64,000 bases of DNA from Branchiostoma floridae (GCF_000003815.2 NC_049994.1:5911283-5975282); one strand, 5' to 3'. Counted from the first letter of the stretch, positions 23,801-34,993 are shown. Notes: generated from the letters alone by a model not told the origin. A program made the numbers and translations.

Positions 23801-25591
23801 ATGGTTACTGATGGTACAGTAGCATCAAGGACATGACAGGACAAGTATGTATGGTGTAAGGGAGCATTAGATGGTTACTGAAGGAACAGTAGTACCAAGG
23901 ACAGGACCAGTATGTATGGTGTAAGGGAGCATTAGATGGTTACTGATGGTACAGTAGCACCAAGGACAGGACCAGTATGTATGGTGTAAGGGAGCATTAG
24001 ATGGTTACTGAAGGAACAGTAGCACCAAGGACAGGACCAGTATGTATGGTGTAAGGGAGCATTAGATGGTTACTGAAGGAACAGTAGCACCAAGGACAGG
24101 ACCAGTATGCCTGGTGTAAGGATGTAATAGATGATTACTGAAGGTACAGTAGCACCAAGGACAGGACAAGTATATGGTGTAAGGGAACATTAGATGATTA
24201 CTGAAGGAACAGTACTAGCACCAAGGATAGGACCAGTATGTATGGTGTAAGGGAACATTAGATGAATACTGAAGGAACAGTAGCACCAAGGATAGGACCA
24301 GTATGTATGGTGTAAGGGAGCATTAGATGATTAATGAAGGAACAGTAGCACCAAGGACAGGACCAGTATGTGTGGTGTAAGGGTGCATTAGATGGTTACT
24401 GAAGGAACAGTAGCACCAAGGACAGGACCAGTATGTATGGTGTAAGGGAGTATAGATGATTACTGAAGGTACAGTAGCACCAAGGACAGGACCAGTATGT
24501 ATGGTGTAAGGGTACATTAGATGATTACTGAAGGAACAGTAGCACCAAGGACAGGACCAGTATGTATGGTGTATTGGGCATAGATGGTTACTGAAGGAAC
24601 AGTAACACAGGGACAGGACCAGTATGTCGGGTGTAAGGGTGTAATAGATGATTAGTGAAGGAACAGTAGCACCAAGGACAGGATCAGTATGTATGGTGTA
24701 CTGGGGCATAGATGGTTAGTGATGCTAACAGTAGCACCAAGGACAGGACCAGTGTGTAATGTGTAAGGGGGCATAGATGGTTACTGATGGAACAGTAGCA
24801 CCAAGGACAGGACCAGTGTGTAATGTGTAAGGGGGCATAGATGGTTACTGATGGAACAGTAGCACCAAGGACAGGACCAGTATGTATGGTGTAAGGGAGT
24901 ATAGATGATTACTGAAGGTACAGTAGCACCAAGGACAGGACCAGTGTGTATGGTGTAAGGGAGCATAGATGATTACTGAAGGTACAGTAGCACCAAGGAC
25001 AGGACCAGTATGTATGGTGTAAGGGTACATTAGATGATTACTGAAGGAACAGTAGCACCAAGGACAGGACCAGTATGTATGGTGTATTGGGCATAGATGG
25101 TTACTGAAGGAACAGTAACACAGGGACAGGACCAGTATGTCGGGTGTAAGGGTGTAATAGATGATTACTGAAGGAACAGTAGCACCAAGGACAGGACCAG
25201 TATGTATGGTGTATGGGAGCATTAGATGGTTACTGAAGGACAGTTGCACCAAGGACGGGTCCAGTATGTATGGTGTCAATGTGCATTAGATGGTTACTGA
25301 TGATACAGTAGCACCAAGGACAGGACCAGTATGTATGGTGTAAGGAAGCATTAGAATGTTACTGAAGGTACAATTTTTTTGCAATTAAAATTATTCTTTC
25401 CAATGCTAATCTAAAGGACTTCTCTTTATGCCTTCTAGACTCAACAGAAGGTCAAGGTGATCGCTAAGAACGCCCAGAAGAAGATGAACCAGTTTGGGAA
25501 GGCTGGCGAGTCCGACCGGTTCATCGGAACCAAGATGCCCAAACATCTGTTTGCCGGGAAAAGGAAGCAGGGCAAGACACAGAGGAGATAA
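11877..25591 (+). CDS. GTPBP4: NOG1 / GTPBP4, nucleolar GTP-binding protein (19 exons)
   Basis: Exons: 11877-11927, 12735-12905, 13608-13711, 14120-14256, 14611-14674, 15147-15276, 16120-16269, 17023-17064, 17194-17259, 17928-18017, 19155-19343, 19900-19951, 20432-20532, 21087-21152, 21871-21917, 22139-22226, 22458-22526, 23187-23333, 25439-25591. All junctions are GT/AG and in phase, giving 638 residues against 634 in human. It starts [15 protein letters not shown]. The N-terminal NOG1 domain is followed by an OBG/HflX-type GTPase domain with G1 GFPNVGKSS (about 176-184), G3 DTPG (222-225) and G4 NKID (290-293). The C-terminal half is basic, with KIRKKKK and an Arg/Ser-rich segment, and ends in a Lys/Arg-rich tail typical of nucleolar proteins. 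NOG1 acts on pre-60S ribosomes in the nucleolus. The ATG is the first in frame after a short GC-rich leader. Introns hold repeats and three snoRNA-like copies. Confidence 0.96.
12460..12680. mobile_element. TA-flanked MITE (CTGTAA family) in NOG1 intron 1
   Basis: The termini CTGTAATTG and 'taatttaCAG' are inverted and flanked by TA at 12458-12459 and 12681-12682. The interior carries the 'cgcggtggtttaa' and 'aaaaccaccgcgaa' inverted blocks. The same family lies at 59193-59400. TA target duplication and TIR style suggest a Tc1/mariner-type origin. Confidence 0.75.
13089..13430. mobile_element. degraded TAGGGGTGGGTA-family element in NOG1 intron 2
   Basis: The left terminus TAGGGGTGGGTATCAG is intact. 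Blocks such as 'ccaggtccggacctgaac' and 'tataaactctactctac' match the full-length copies at 43763-44238 and 50513-50973, but order and completeness are lost. Confidence 0.55.
14880..15065 (-). repeat. dispersed repeat, inverted partner of 25606-25800
   Basis: The reverse complement reads 'caggcttttagccaggcat', continues through 'aagcatgaaatactgattg', and matches the segment at 25606-25800 in the NOG1 3' UTR with scattered differences. Confidence 0.65.
15835..15924 (+). ncRNA. snoRNA-like 90-nt element, copy 1 (NOG1 intron 6)
   Basis: The 90-nt unit begins TTGCTTG and ends CAAGCAA, which pair as a 7-bp terminal stem. Next to the stem lie a C-box-like AUGAUUA and a D-like AUGA. Internally there is CUGA (D') and, about 16 nt later, AUGAUGU (C'). 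All 90 bases are the same in the copies at 18136 and 20861, while outer flanks differ. These are features of C/D box snoRNAs, often hosted by ribosome-biogenesis genes. The C and D boxes are not canonical, so the class is an inference. A small foldback repeat is the alternative. Confidence 0.5.
16410..16665. repeat. two decayed duplicates of the NOG1 exon 7 end plus donor
   Basis: The last 45 or so bases of exon 7 (to 16269) and the following intron start recur at about 16410-16480, ending CACCAATAG|GTAACG at 16457. They recur again, more decayed, at about 16610-16680, ending ACCAACAA|ATAAC. Each copy also carries the downstream 'aataatggattcttcc' and 'taccactgg' blocks. The second copy keeps a good GT donor; the third has lost it. 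Confidence 0.75.
17481..17806. mobile_element. AGGGTTGGAC-family foldback element in NOG1 intron 9
   Basis: The ends AGGGTTGGAC and GTCCTACCCT are inverted. Internal 'gggcaagt' and 'acttgcc' blocks are shared with the related element at 18731-19113. Confidence 0.6.
18136..18225 (+). ncRNA. snoRNA-like 90-nt element, copy 2 (NOG1 intron 10)
   Basis: Identical over all 90 nt to the copies at 15835-15924 and 20861-20950. The flanks differ from copy 1; a short 3' flank (TG.AAACTAGT) is shared only with copy 3, which suggests that these two duplicated from each other. Confidence 0.5.
18731..19113. mobile_element. GGTTGGACAAG-family foldback element in NOG1 intron 10
   Basis: The left end GGTTGGACAAG and right end CTTGTCCGACC are inverted. 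The interior shares 'gggcaagta.attttttat' and 'gaatttagaaaacttgtcc' with 17481-17806. Confidence 0.6.
19441..19712. repeat. fragment of the 4114-5412 element in NOG1 intron 11
   Basis: The sequence from 'ctatctaccact' through 'gccgctagggggccc' to 'aaaacataaccttagc' matches about 5130-5410. The CA microsatellite there is replaced by a short (ACGC)n run. Confidence 0.75.
20861..20950 (+). ncRNA. snoRNA-like 90-nt element, copy 3 (NOG1 intron 13)
   Basis: Identical over all 90 nt to copies 1 and 2. It ends about 136 nt upstream of exon 14. Besides the terminal stem, hairpins ACCAA/TTGGT and TTGACA/TGTCAA can form. Confidence 0.5.
21195..21621. mobile_element. TAGGGGTGGGTAC-family element in NOG1 intron 14
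   Basis: The ends TACGGGTGGGTAC and GTACCCACCCCC are near-perfect inverted repeats. The interior 'aggtccagaggatcaggc' block matches the other copies. Confidence 0.6.
22735..23052. repeat. copy of the TAG(C/T)CTGGGTACC repeat family in NOG1 intron 17
   Basis: It contains inverted internal blocks ('gagcgaattaaggcatgggt' and 'acccataattccttaatttg') and ends 'tagtacccaggcta'. It is related to 34545-34785 and to the complete element at 37063-37410. The left terminus is rearranged. Confidence 0.6.
23397..25370. repeat. minisatellite of about 62-66 bp units in the last NOG1 intron
   Basis: About 30 imperfect units of 'caccaaggacaggaccag', a 'tatgtatggtgtaaggg' block and 'gatggttactgaaggaac' fill nearly the whole intron. 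A non-repeat island of about 270 bp sits at 23510-23790. Open frames on the minus strand are by-products of the repeat. Confidence 0.9.
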
Positions 25592-25605
25592 TAACATCAT
25601 GAACC

Positions 25606-25800
25606 CTACACAGGCTTTTAGCCAGGCATGCGTCCAGGCATCATTTGGACATGATTTTCTTATAATAAGATATTGGACGCCCTTACACTGAGGAGCAAAT
25701 CCTTTGAAAAGCATGAAATACTGATTGACCAGGAATGCCACAAGGACATTTTTGGTCAATCTTCTACTGTGACCTGTTTCACAGTAATTTTGCCCCTTAG
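25606..25800 (+). repeat. dispersed repeat in the NOG1 3' UTR
   Basis: It begins 'caggcttttagccaggcatg' just after the NOG1 stop and is the inverted counterpart of 14880-15065. Confidence 0.65.
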
Positions 25801-26701
25801 GATATCTTAGAATGCACCATTTAACTTGAAATTCTCAAAAACTCTGCACTATGGAAGGTGGATGCCTTCAGACCCTACAATACTGGTGCCTATATCACTT
25901 ACTGTGACTCACTAAGAAATTTGAACTCCCCATAATAGAATCTTAGCTAAAAGCCTGACTCTACATGTACATGGATCTCAAAGATACTGGACAGACTCTG
26001 CATTTGAGATGGAGAATATACAGAGTATGTTAAAAAGATTCAAGAATCTTCATACTGTAATTTTGAGAATGTAAAAATGAAGACATTTTGGTTTGAGTTG
26101 AAGAAAATGAGTCCATTGTTTTGGATATTTTCATAATGTTCTTCATAATAATACCAATATCAACCTATAATTTATAACTTGAGCTTTGAACCAAGAGGAA
26201 ACTAAGACTGACAGAATTGTGTCTTATTTGTTAAGTTTGGTATTAAAAGAAAAAGAAGAGAAAATTGCAGAGTAAAAATTTCCTGTTAAAATCTGTTTAC
26301 ATCTTGAGAAGGGTAACATTAGTGAAAGTCATTATTAAACTTTACTAATGACAGCCATAATGTTGACCTACAAATACATACTACCATTTAGAAAAGATAT
26401 TTTGTGCTTATATAACTTAATATAATGCAAAATGTGTCTAAAGATGTTCTAAGAAATAAGGCTTGAATGCACATGTACATGTCATAATGGACTAGATAGG
26501 ATTGCTATAACCCATGAAATATCAAGAAGAACGTACATTGTTCTCAATATGCACAATATAGACTTAAGCATGGATTATATACTAACAAAAAGTTGTGATG
26601 GCCTTGTATAAAATGATTTTCCCTGTTTTTGTCTGTCAGGGATTGTGACAGTGGTGCCATGCACCATTGATAGCTGTTGTTGGCATTATGGTAGCATCCT
26701 A

Positions 26702-26707
26702 AATAAA
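26702..26707 (+). terminator. poly(A) signal AATAAA of NOG1
   Basis: It is the canonical hexamer about 1.1 kb after the NOG1 stop codon and gives a 3' UTR of 25592 to about 26725. It lies about 110 bp from the ATTAAA of the convergent Kelch gene. Confidence 0.6.
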
Positions 26708-26810
26708 AAGTATTAGTATTTACATGTACCTTTGCAAGTTTGGATCTTTCTTTATAATGTTAACATCCAATCAGCAGAAGAAAAAGGACCAGAGTAATAA
26801 ACACAAGCAG

Positions 26811-26818
26811 TGTTTAAT
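26811..26818 (-). terminator. possible ATTAAA poly(A) signal of the Kelch gene
   Basis: Reverse-complement ATTAAA occurs here, about 750 bp beyond the Kelch stop codon, and no AATAAA is seen nearby on this strand. Confidence 0.35.
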
Positions 26819-27381
26819 CTTCTCACATTGTGTCATACATTACAGTACAATATAGACTATACATGTAAATAAGTAATACATACATTTTATACAATTATCT
26901 ATTTGAACTGCAACCTGTACCCATGCAAATTCCAATACTCTTACCGGGTACTGTATGTAGTTTTCTTTGCCTTTTTCTCCTTTCATCATGCATTAATGTC
27001 TTCTATTAATATCCGTGCTATACATGTACATTGTATTAGCAAACTGAGGAACAGTGTTTCAGACAAAGATTCCTGGTGTGCGTAGTTTGGAGATGAAACA
27101 TTAACATCACTCGTAAATTCATACACATGGACTGTATTTCACAATCAATTTGGGTGCGTCGGACAGAAAGTATGTGATTTAGGCTAAAGCTAAAGTTGCC
27201 ATACATCACGTGTAGGCTCGGCATCCATCTAAATTTGAAAGCCCTGGGGTCACACATTTAGGTCACTATAGCAGGGGCTAGTCCACTGGTAGTGAAGTGT
27301 GTTTAGCTTCCTTACCCTTCCTCTTATTAGTAGAGAAAGAAGTATGTACCATTTTACCATTTTTAGAGTCTTTGGTATGAC

Positions 27382-27499
27382 CCGGCTACAGCATCCAGTC
27401 TTCCTTGCTGGTCTCCCATCCAAGTACTGTCCGCACCACACGTTGCTTAACTTCCGAGATGGAGGGATTGGGTGTGTCAATGCGCCACTGCCGTAGCAC
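27382..27499 (-). pseudogene. 5S rRNA-derived sequence
   Basis: On the minus strand a 118-nt stretch matches 5S rRNA end to end. It starts GTGCTACGGC, keeps ATCTCGGAAG and the TTAAGCA of the internal A box, and retains the C-box region GTACTTGGATGGGAGACC exactly, before GATGCTGTAG. The loop between the boxes is diverged (GTGTGGTGCGG) and no T-run terminator follows. It is a 5S pseudogene or the head of a 5S-derived SINE, inside the Kelch 3' UTR. Confidence 0.8.
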
Positions 27500-27568
27500 T
27501 AAAGCTACCTAAAGCTAATAGTTGCCAAATCCTTCATCATTTTTCTGCATGTCTGAAAGATAGTAACT

Positions 27569-30500
27569 TTAATCTTCCTGAGTATGCAGGTGTTTAATGC
27601 TAACTTTGGAGGTGACACAGACACTAGTAGTGGAGAAGGGGATACTGTCCACCACAGACTCCCAGCGCTGGTTCCTGCGGTCGTACCTGGGAATACAAAT
27701 CACACGTTTGCTTGAACCTTTTTTTAGTCATGAAAGGTCAAATTGGCCTGAAGGCCACAATTCATAAAGCTCATGAGGGAGTTAAGCGTCCTCTGTTCTG
27801 ACACCCTATGCTCTCCATAACCCTAATACAGTAGAAGCCAGTTAATTGCACAATGGATCCCAAAGTCTGGTAGTGATGCCATCCAGCTGAATAACTTCCC
27901 TTTGTTGCACCATCCAGATAGTTGCACAAAATGTACTGGAAAATGGGGAGTGCAATTAAACAACTTCTACTGTACATGGCAGGGTTGTAGCCAGCACCCG
28001 TCCTTTGACGGAATTTTGCAGCTGGGGACAGAAATTTTTTTTGCCCATTCTGTCCTCTGAGCAAAATTTAACCCTCAAAATGAAGGAAATAGTGTTTCAG
28101 AGGGTCTTGATTTCAAAATTTTCCTTGGTACCATGCCTCCGGACCCCCCTAGGAACGCTGCGCCAAAGCCATTCAAAATCAAGGGGACGGAAAATGATTT
28201 CTAGCTCTGGCTGGCTACAACCCTGGTACATGGACAGTGTTTTGGGGGGTGGCACATATCCATATTGGAACTTAGGGATGTCCCTGAATTAAATGTATGT
28301 GGGCCTTTTATTGATCATTAGAGATATTACTGGAGAAAGGAACATACAGGAAAGGTGTATTCAAACTTGTCAATGGGTCACTAAAGATTTCACTTGCAGT
28401 ACAACATAGCTGGCAGGTTTGTCCATGTAATTAACATTTAAGAAATCAGTAAAAGGTAATCAATATTTAAAGCTAAACATGTTTTTACTCACCTCCAGAG
28501 GTCATGAGCATTCCGTAGCGACCAGGTGCCCTGTGGCCTATGAACTATGACCTGACCTCCACAGGCGTACAGCTGACCCCCCAGTACTGCCAGTTTGATG
28601 GACTTCCTGTCCTGGGGGAAGTCTGGGAGGTACCGCCATCTGGGGGGCACAAAAAATGTGATTTGATGCATCTGACAAAATGGGACAATCATAATTAGGC
28701 CACAGCAAGTAAATTTAAGGATGACATCCGCACGCTCATTAATTTTCGCCTGATTTCAGAAAAAAAAACAAGAATTTTTTTCTTCTTCAGGGAAGGCCGG
28801 ATAGACAAAAATGGGTAAAGGTTGTGTTGTAACCTAATCACTGACTGTAGAATTGACAATAGAGATTCTGTAGCATTGGCTGTAGTTGCAGAAGTGAAAC
28901 TTGATAGATAGTTGTAAGAGTGGCATAACTATGGAAGCTATGAGTGTAGTTGCCAACATGGTTAATGATACCAGTCTACCAAACTAGTGTCACTTTAACT
29001 ACACTGGTGCACTTCTTCAATACAGGAATGAATGTCTTGTTGGCTGTGATGCCATATTTTGTCACTTCAAGTCTTGTTACAATGTCTATTTTGAAAATTT
29101 GCCATCTTGTTTTTTTAACCCATCTTGTTTTTTTTCACCCTATCTCATTATTTTTGCAGTCTGCAGAGGATGTCATCCATAAAATTTACTTGCTGTGGCC
29201 TTACAACTGTTACAGATTGCATGGACATGCAAATTTGTGAATGACACTCAATATGATGTGGTCTGTTCACTTTGATGACCACCAAAAATGCCTCCGACAA
29301 AATGTATAATTCAGAATGAATAGTATATTTGATGAACATACAGCCACTACAGACTTGTCCTCACTGCCTGTCACAATTAGATGTTCAACCAATGACAACA
29401 TGGCAATTAGCAGCTCGGCCAATGAGAGAGTGCATCTTGCAATCATTTGCATTTTTCTATTTTTATTCCTTTTTTGCATATCTACCTTTTGATGGAGGTG
29501 AGCAGGGCTATGTGATTGGTCTATTCATCCACTACAGCTTTTCAGACTATGCCACTCCCCACAAGGGGTATGGTGACCCACACACCTGTCCCTCCTGATG
29601 TCGTACACCTCTGCAGAACAGAGCAGCCCCTGTGGAGAGATCCCACCAACTACGTAGATTTCTTCCCCAATCACCGCTGCTCCGAACTCGCATCGCGCCG
29701 TTCCCATTGGAGCAAGCTCACTCCAGGTCTCTGACTCAGCGTCATAGGTCAAGGTCGAATCATGAACCTGAATATCAGATGGTAAAAAAAAAAAAAATTA
29801 TGTAACATAAGATAGGGATCTCAAAGAATTTTGAGATGCATTATGATAGAAACACCGTACAGTTCATTAGTTTCTGCTACCAGTGTACTAGTTAAAGTTT
29901 CCCGAAGGAGAAAACATACTAGTTTTGCTGATGTGTTCTTTCTCTTTTTTCCTTCTAGCAGAAAGGGTTTACAGAAAATGCGAGGCTGTCTACCTGGGAT
30001 GGCTATTACATCAGGCTACTCAGATACCCCCATTCAATCATAGCCCCAATTCTTTTCACTTGCACATACTACTTCCAGAAAAGCTGGACCCAGGTAAAGT
30101 ATTGTATGTGAGTAGCTTGGCACAAGACTAGAGGGAAAACAATCTGCATTTTTGCAAAAATGTTGCCTTTCTACTACTCTTAGTACTTAGCCTACCTTCC
30201 TCTCTCCCTGTTTACAAACAAGTACTAGTGGTATCATTGGCCTAGTGATTAGGGCAATGGACACAGGGTCGAAGGTTTATGGGTTCCATTCCTTCCTGGC
30301 TGGACAATCATGTCCTTAGGAAAGCCATTTTACTCTGTAAACTTTCGTCACTCCACCCAGATGTACAATGGGTACCAGACTTCTGAGTTTATAGGTGACA
30401 GAGATAGACCAACTTCCAATACCACTCCCAAGGCATTTTAGTGGGTTGACAACCACTGCCCCTATGGCCTCAAAAATGCTTTCAAAGGTTGTGACCTTAT

Positions 30501-33500
30501 TTCATTGTATAGAAGTTGTTTTAACTAACTTTACATCAGTTTCTATATTTGCATTTGTAGTCAGTGTCCACAGATTATATTGTCTAATGTACCACCAAAC
30601 CCCCTTGGTAACACCAAATTGCATGCACATCTAACTAAATGTACATTCAATGAAATGCCTGAAAACAAGAGACTACGGATCTAATATACAGTCATGTACA
30701 TAGTCATGTACCTGATCTTTTTCATCTGTCCCACCCAGAACAAAGATCCTGTCCCGAGCAGACACGACTGCATGTGAACACAGTTTGAACGGCATCGGGA
30801 TCACATACTCCCAGCTGGGGAACAAACAAACATACAAGAGAGAAAAAGTTCAACGCACTATGATTATAACCATACTGAGCAATAGTAAACTGATATGTTG
30901 GTGAAATGATGCGTATTATAAAATTTTGAATAACATTGTACATTGCTATGTAGAGTAAACTCAAAGTGATAAAATACGCATACAGTGTAATATTTTTTAT
31001 TGCTTGGCTGCATGCTCTTCAATGTTGTCCAGATACATTGTACAGTAAAACTGGTAGAAGTCACCACAGGGCTCTAGCCAGCGTCCGTTTTTCCGTCAAT
31101 TTGCTGCGTGTGACGGAAAATTTTTTAAACCAATCCGTCAACCTTGACGAACAAAAATTCTTGGTGGAAGCTACAAGCTGCTTGGGGACGCTGTCCACGG
31201 TCGTAAAAGCCACACACTGTTTGTTTTGCTATTGTTATGATTGTTGACAATGCGTGTCGGCGCCCTTTTGCATATGATGATCTCATTAAAAACCCGTTTT
31301 TCAAGGTCTCCGTTCCGTCTTTTTAACTTGATTTTCGCAGTTTTCGCGACAATGGGAATTGGTTGACGGAAAAAAATTTCGAGCTGGCTAGAGCCCTGAG
31401 TCACCATCTCTACATATTAAAAAGGACCACCACTCCAAGGCAACCACCTTTTGATGGTCCCTTAGATAATTTTCCTATTGTCACAAGAATTCTAATGCTA
31501 CTGTCTACAGTGCCCTCCTCTCCACATTCAAAAATGTACCATACATTTTATCAGTTCTCTGAGTGAGCAGGTTGGACTGTATCATGTTCTTCAAGCTATT
31601 GAACCACTACCATAAGTTTTTCATCTGCAAAAAAAAATCATTCCAATTTCTTTCACAAAGTGTGCATTCAAACTGTTCAATGATATGAAATTACAAGTAA
31701 AGCTAACACCAGACCTGTCGTTCTGTATGTTGTACGCCTCTACGGTACAGGTACACTTGGCGTAGGTGAAGTGTGCTCGTCCCCCGACAGCGTAAATCTT
31801 GCCTCCCGCACACCCCATAGAGAACATGCACCGTGCTGTGGTCATCCTGAGGGGTGCATAACGTAACATCACGTGTTAAACAGAACTATTCAGGTCTTTT
31901 AACTGACATCATATCTTTGCGTGCATTGATATCTCAATAATGGAAAAATACATGCAGGCTTAATAGTGATCCAACTGGTACGTTTTGTTGTACTAACTTG
32001 TAGCCTGGAGTCTAGCCTTGCTAGTTTAGGTCTGTTCCCTACAGTCCCTACCCCACGAACAAAACTGGGAGCATCCTCCTAACGCCCGGTCCCCAACGGC
32101 ACTACCTTATGGGGCCCTGCTGTCCCAGGCCCTACCTACGGGTATTATGATTGTCGCCACAAACAAGCTGTCAACCAATCAGAGAATAGGCCTTCCTTGG
32201 GCTTGTTGTTGTCGCAAGCTGTCTCACAAAGGCCGCTGGGAAGCTATCAGCCAATCATGTTATGTATTACCATGACTTTGTTTGCTCACCATGCCAACGC
32301 CCGATCCCCAACGGCTGACTGCCCATATAAGGGCAAGCTCATTAATATTCATAAGCAAGGCACCCCTAATAACCGAATACTGTGGCTGATTTGTCAGGGT
32401 TTGATATCATAGGCTTTGCCGTGATTGTCAACCCTGAGTGTGAGGGTGAACTGGGAGCCCTTACCATCTTAACACTTGATGATGACATTGGCGGGTAGTG
32501 ACCGTGGGAGTGGAGCAAAGCTCTTATCGCAAGGCTGAACATCTGGACAACCCTTAATTGCATCTAGTAATATTGTCATATGTACTCACTTGTCTATTGA
32601 GACCAAAATTCTTGTGAACTTTAAAGTTAAAAGTTGATTAATTGCTAAGATACAATAGCAAGGAGTCCTTTGCAGGAGTGCCATTGGCGTATATTTTTTG
32701 AGCACAAGTAAAGGTTCTCCCTCCGCATTACAGAACCTGGCCTATATTGAAAATTTCAAACACTCAGTGCCCTCCTCTAAAAATACACACATGCCTGTGC
32801 TTCTTAGTCTGCAAAGGAGGCTACGTCACAAGTATATTTAGTAGCTTATTATAAGTAGTAATCTTTTTCTGCTGAAAAAACCTTTTGGTTCTAAGATTCG
32901 TACATTTTTAAATGGAAAAAGGGAGAGGGTTAAATTACATTTTGTATATAAAATCTCTGGTCCATGTACCTTTTCCTCTCCATCCATGCCCCTTGCTGCG
33001 GATCGTAGACATGAAAGTCAGGCTCACACTGAGTCTGTTCCCGGCGCGACCCTCCCGTTCTCACATTCACCCCACCGGCCACGTACACTTCGTTATCGGG
33101 CGTACAAATTGCAGCATTGTTGTGACACTTCCGCCTTGTCACTTCACCACCCTCCCTGTTATGGCTCAGGTAAAACTTGTGTTGAACAGGGTTGAAGTAC
33201 GTCGGTGGGTTCCGTCCGTCAATGAAAGATAACAAGTCTTCAACATACATGCCAAATCTCACTGAAGTGTTAAGTTCAATAAGACTATTATCAGTGGCTG
33301 TTTCAGCAAATGGTAAAATGTTCCACAATGATAGTTCATCATTTTGAGAGCCCTGGCCAGACCCTGGGAGGCAAGGTCCTTGTAAAACAGCAACACAATC
33401 ATTGTCACAAACAGCCTCAGATTGTTCCATTTCTACTCTTTGTTTCTCCTTTTCTAACATTTTATGATGGTCTTTGACCTTCAGGATCAGCTCCTGTCCA

Positions 33501-34993
33501 AGGTCAGACTCCAGCACCAACTTGTCCTTGGCAATGACCTCTTCAAAGTATTCCTTAGGAACAATGGCAAGACGGACATGTTTGAGCAAATCACCAAGGT
33601 GATGACCCCTAGTAACGAGGTCATGTCTCACCCAGGTTAGGACGCTTTCATACACAGTCTCCTCCTCCTCAACATTCAAACTGTCGTCTGACAGAATGTC
33701 AATCAAACAGGAAAGAGGCATGTTCACAAACTCCGCCCCCTTACAGACTTCCGGGTAGCCATCGCAGATGCACTCTTTCGCCTTCTTGATTAAATCCTCG
33801 ATGTTTAACCAGCTTCCGAACTGGAATACGCCGCAACAGTTGTTTACGGTGATGTGGGCCGACATAAACTGTACGCAGGCACCGTAAACACGAGATATAC
33901 CGAGTATATTGGCGGTGACGAGCAGGTCCTGTACGTTGTCTTCTGATATGTACAGTTTGGAGGTGTACATGTACAGGATGATCATTCCCAGTGCCATGGG
34001 GTCAACATCCTGCAGGGTGATGACATCTTGTTTGCTCTCCTCAAGGTCATGTGCAAACATTGCCCTGAATGAATGAAAGATTCACAATTAAAAAGGGGCT
34101 GTACTACAACTGGTATCAGAAAAAATCAGAGCCATGATCATAATGTAGTTGTTTTGGATTGGCAACTGAGGTACATTGTATGTGTAAAAGGTAATGATGC
34201 AAATTTTTATTGAATTTACAGTCCTTGCAATTTTTCCTTCTTTTTAGATCTGAATCAATCAAGCAAATTCAAATACAGAGTAGAGGAGTTTAATGATGCT
34301 TCAGTCTTGAAACCTCACTAGGCTGATGAAGGTTGCAAGCACTGAGTACTATAAAAATTGAAGCTTAAGTAAAGGGTAACTTGAGTTTGATGCACTGACA
34401 ATTACCAGGATGGACCCCTACTTTTTTCAACAAGTATGGTGGAATTCTAACAATGCTCAAGGTGTGGCTCTACTTGAACACGGAAACGTCCTATCTCAGG
34501 GAAATCCCTGTGTAAAGCTAGTACAGGTTCTCCTTTTTCCTACATATGAGCGAATTCAGGAATGGGTTCAAGCGTTTGTTCGAACAGGCGTTCCAACACC
34601 CAAAACGCCTTCCGTCTGCTTGGCGTTGGAACACCAGTATATCACCAAGTGCTCTGGAGCCCATTCCTTCATTGCATCATTTACTGACATCACCACCAAA
34701 AGATTTAAATGTGCAGGTCTCCAGATGGGTTGCAGAAGCAAACATAGTGGAAGCAAACTACTACCTGGATGGTACCCAGGCATTATGCCACACACACGCC
34801 TGTTGACCACACATCTTACAATGTACCTGAAATACGGGCTGCTGGCTGCCAGCACCACCCGATGGCAGGCGAACCTCCAGGTCTGCACACGCAGGGTGAC
34901 GTCCGTGAGCATCCCATCATCCAGCAGCTGCTTCAGACCCTCCAGCAGGTCACATGACTGGTGCTGCAGCATCTCCAGGGTCCTCGTCTCCAT
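27569..34993 (-). CDS. BTB-BACK-Kelch (KLHL-like) protein, 7 coding exons
   Basis: Exons in transcript order: 34993-34827, 34064-32970, 31846-31715, 30814-30712, 29767-29586, 28639-28493, 27686-27569. All phases agree and give 647 residues. The protein starts METRTLEMLQHQSC. A BTB domain (about 20-130; DVTLRV, FACHRVVLAASSPYFRAMF) is followed by a BACK domain (about 135-240). A spacer and Kelch repeats come next (YVAGG, IYAVGG, IFVLGG, IYVVGG, LYACGG with following Tyr..W signatures), and the end is KVSIKHLHTQED. Family members are substrate adaptors for CUL3 ubiquitin ligases; the substrate is unknown. A 5' non-coding exon ends with a donor at 36185, and the acceptor at 35020 leaves a 27-nt leader in the ATG exon. 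The exact KLHL orthologue was not identified. Confidence 0.93.
27980..28225. mobile_element. hAT-type MITE (CAGGGTTGTAGCCAG) with perfect 8-bp TSD
   Basis: The left terminus CAGGGTTGTAGCCAGC and right GGCTACAACCCTG are inverted. The flanks GTACATGG (27972-27979) and GTACATGG (28226-28233) are identical. Eight-bp duplications and CAGGG ends are hAT hallmarks. It is non-coding and lies in a Kelch intron. Confidence 0.88.
31067..31398. mobile_element. hAT-type MITE (CAGGGCTCTAGCC) with perfect 8-bp TSD
   Basis: The termini CAGGGCTCTAGCCAGC and GCTGGCTAGAGCCCTG are inverted. AGTCACCA flanks both sides (31059-31066 and 31399-31406). The 332-bp interior matches 62855-63194. It lies in a Kelch intron. 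Confidence 0.9.
32040..32440. repeat. GC-richer imperfect duplication in a Kelch intron
   Basis: The blocks 'acgccc.gtccccaacggc' and 'aagctgtc', followed shortly by 'ccaatcag', each occur twice about 200 bp apart. There is no coding signal. Confidence 0.35.
34545..34785. repeat. TAG(C/T)CTGGGTACC-family copy in a Kelch intron
   Basis: It has inverted internal blocks 'gcgaattcaggaatgggtt' / 'cccattccttcattgc' and ends 'ggatggtacccaggca'. It is related to 22735-23052 and 37063-37410. Confidence 0.6.

Noticed and set aside
24323-25279. Long minus-strand frames reading repeats of [14 protein letters not shown]
   Set aside because: They are translations of the 65-bp minisatellite inside a NOG1 intron and carry no independent evidence of coding.
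23397-25370. CRISPR-like array
   Set aside because: The repeats are contiguous diverged minisatellite units without unique spacers, in an intron of an animal gene.
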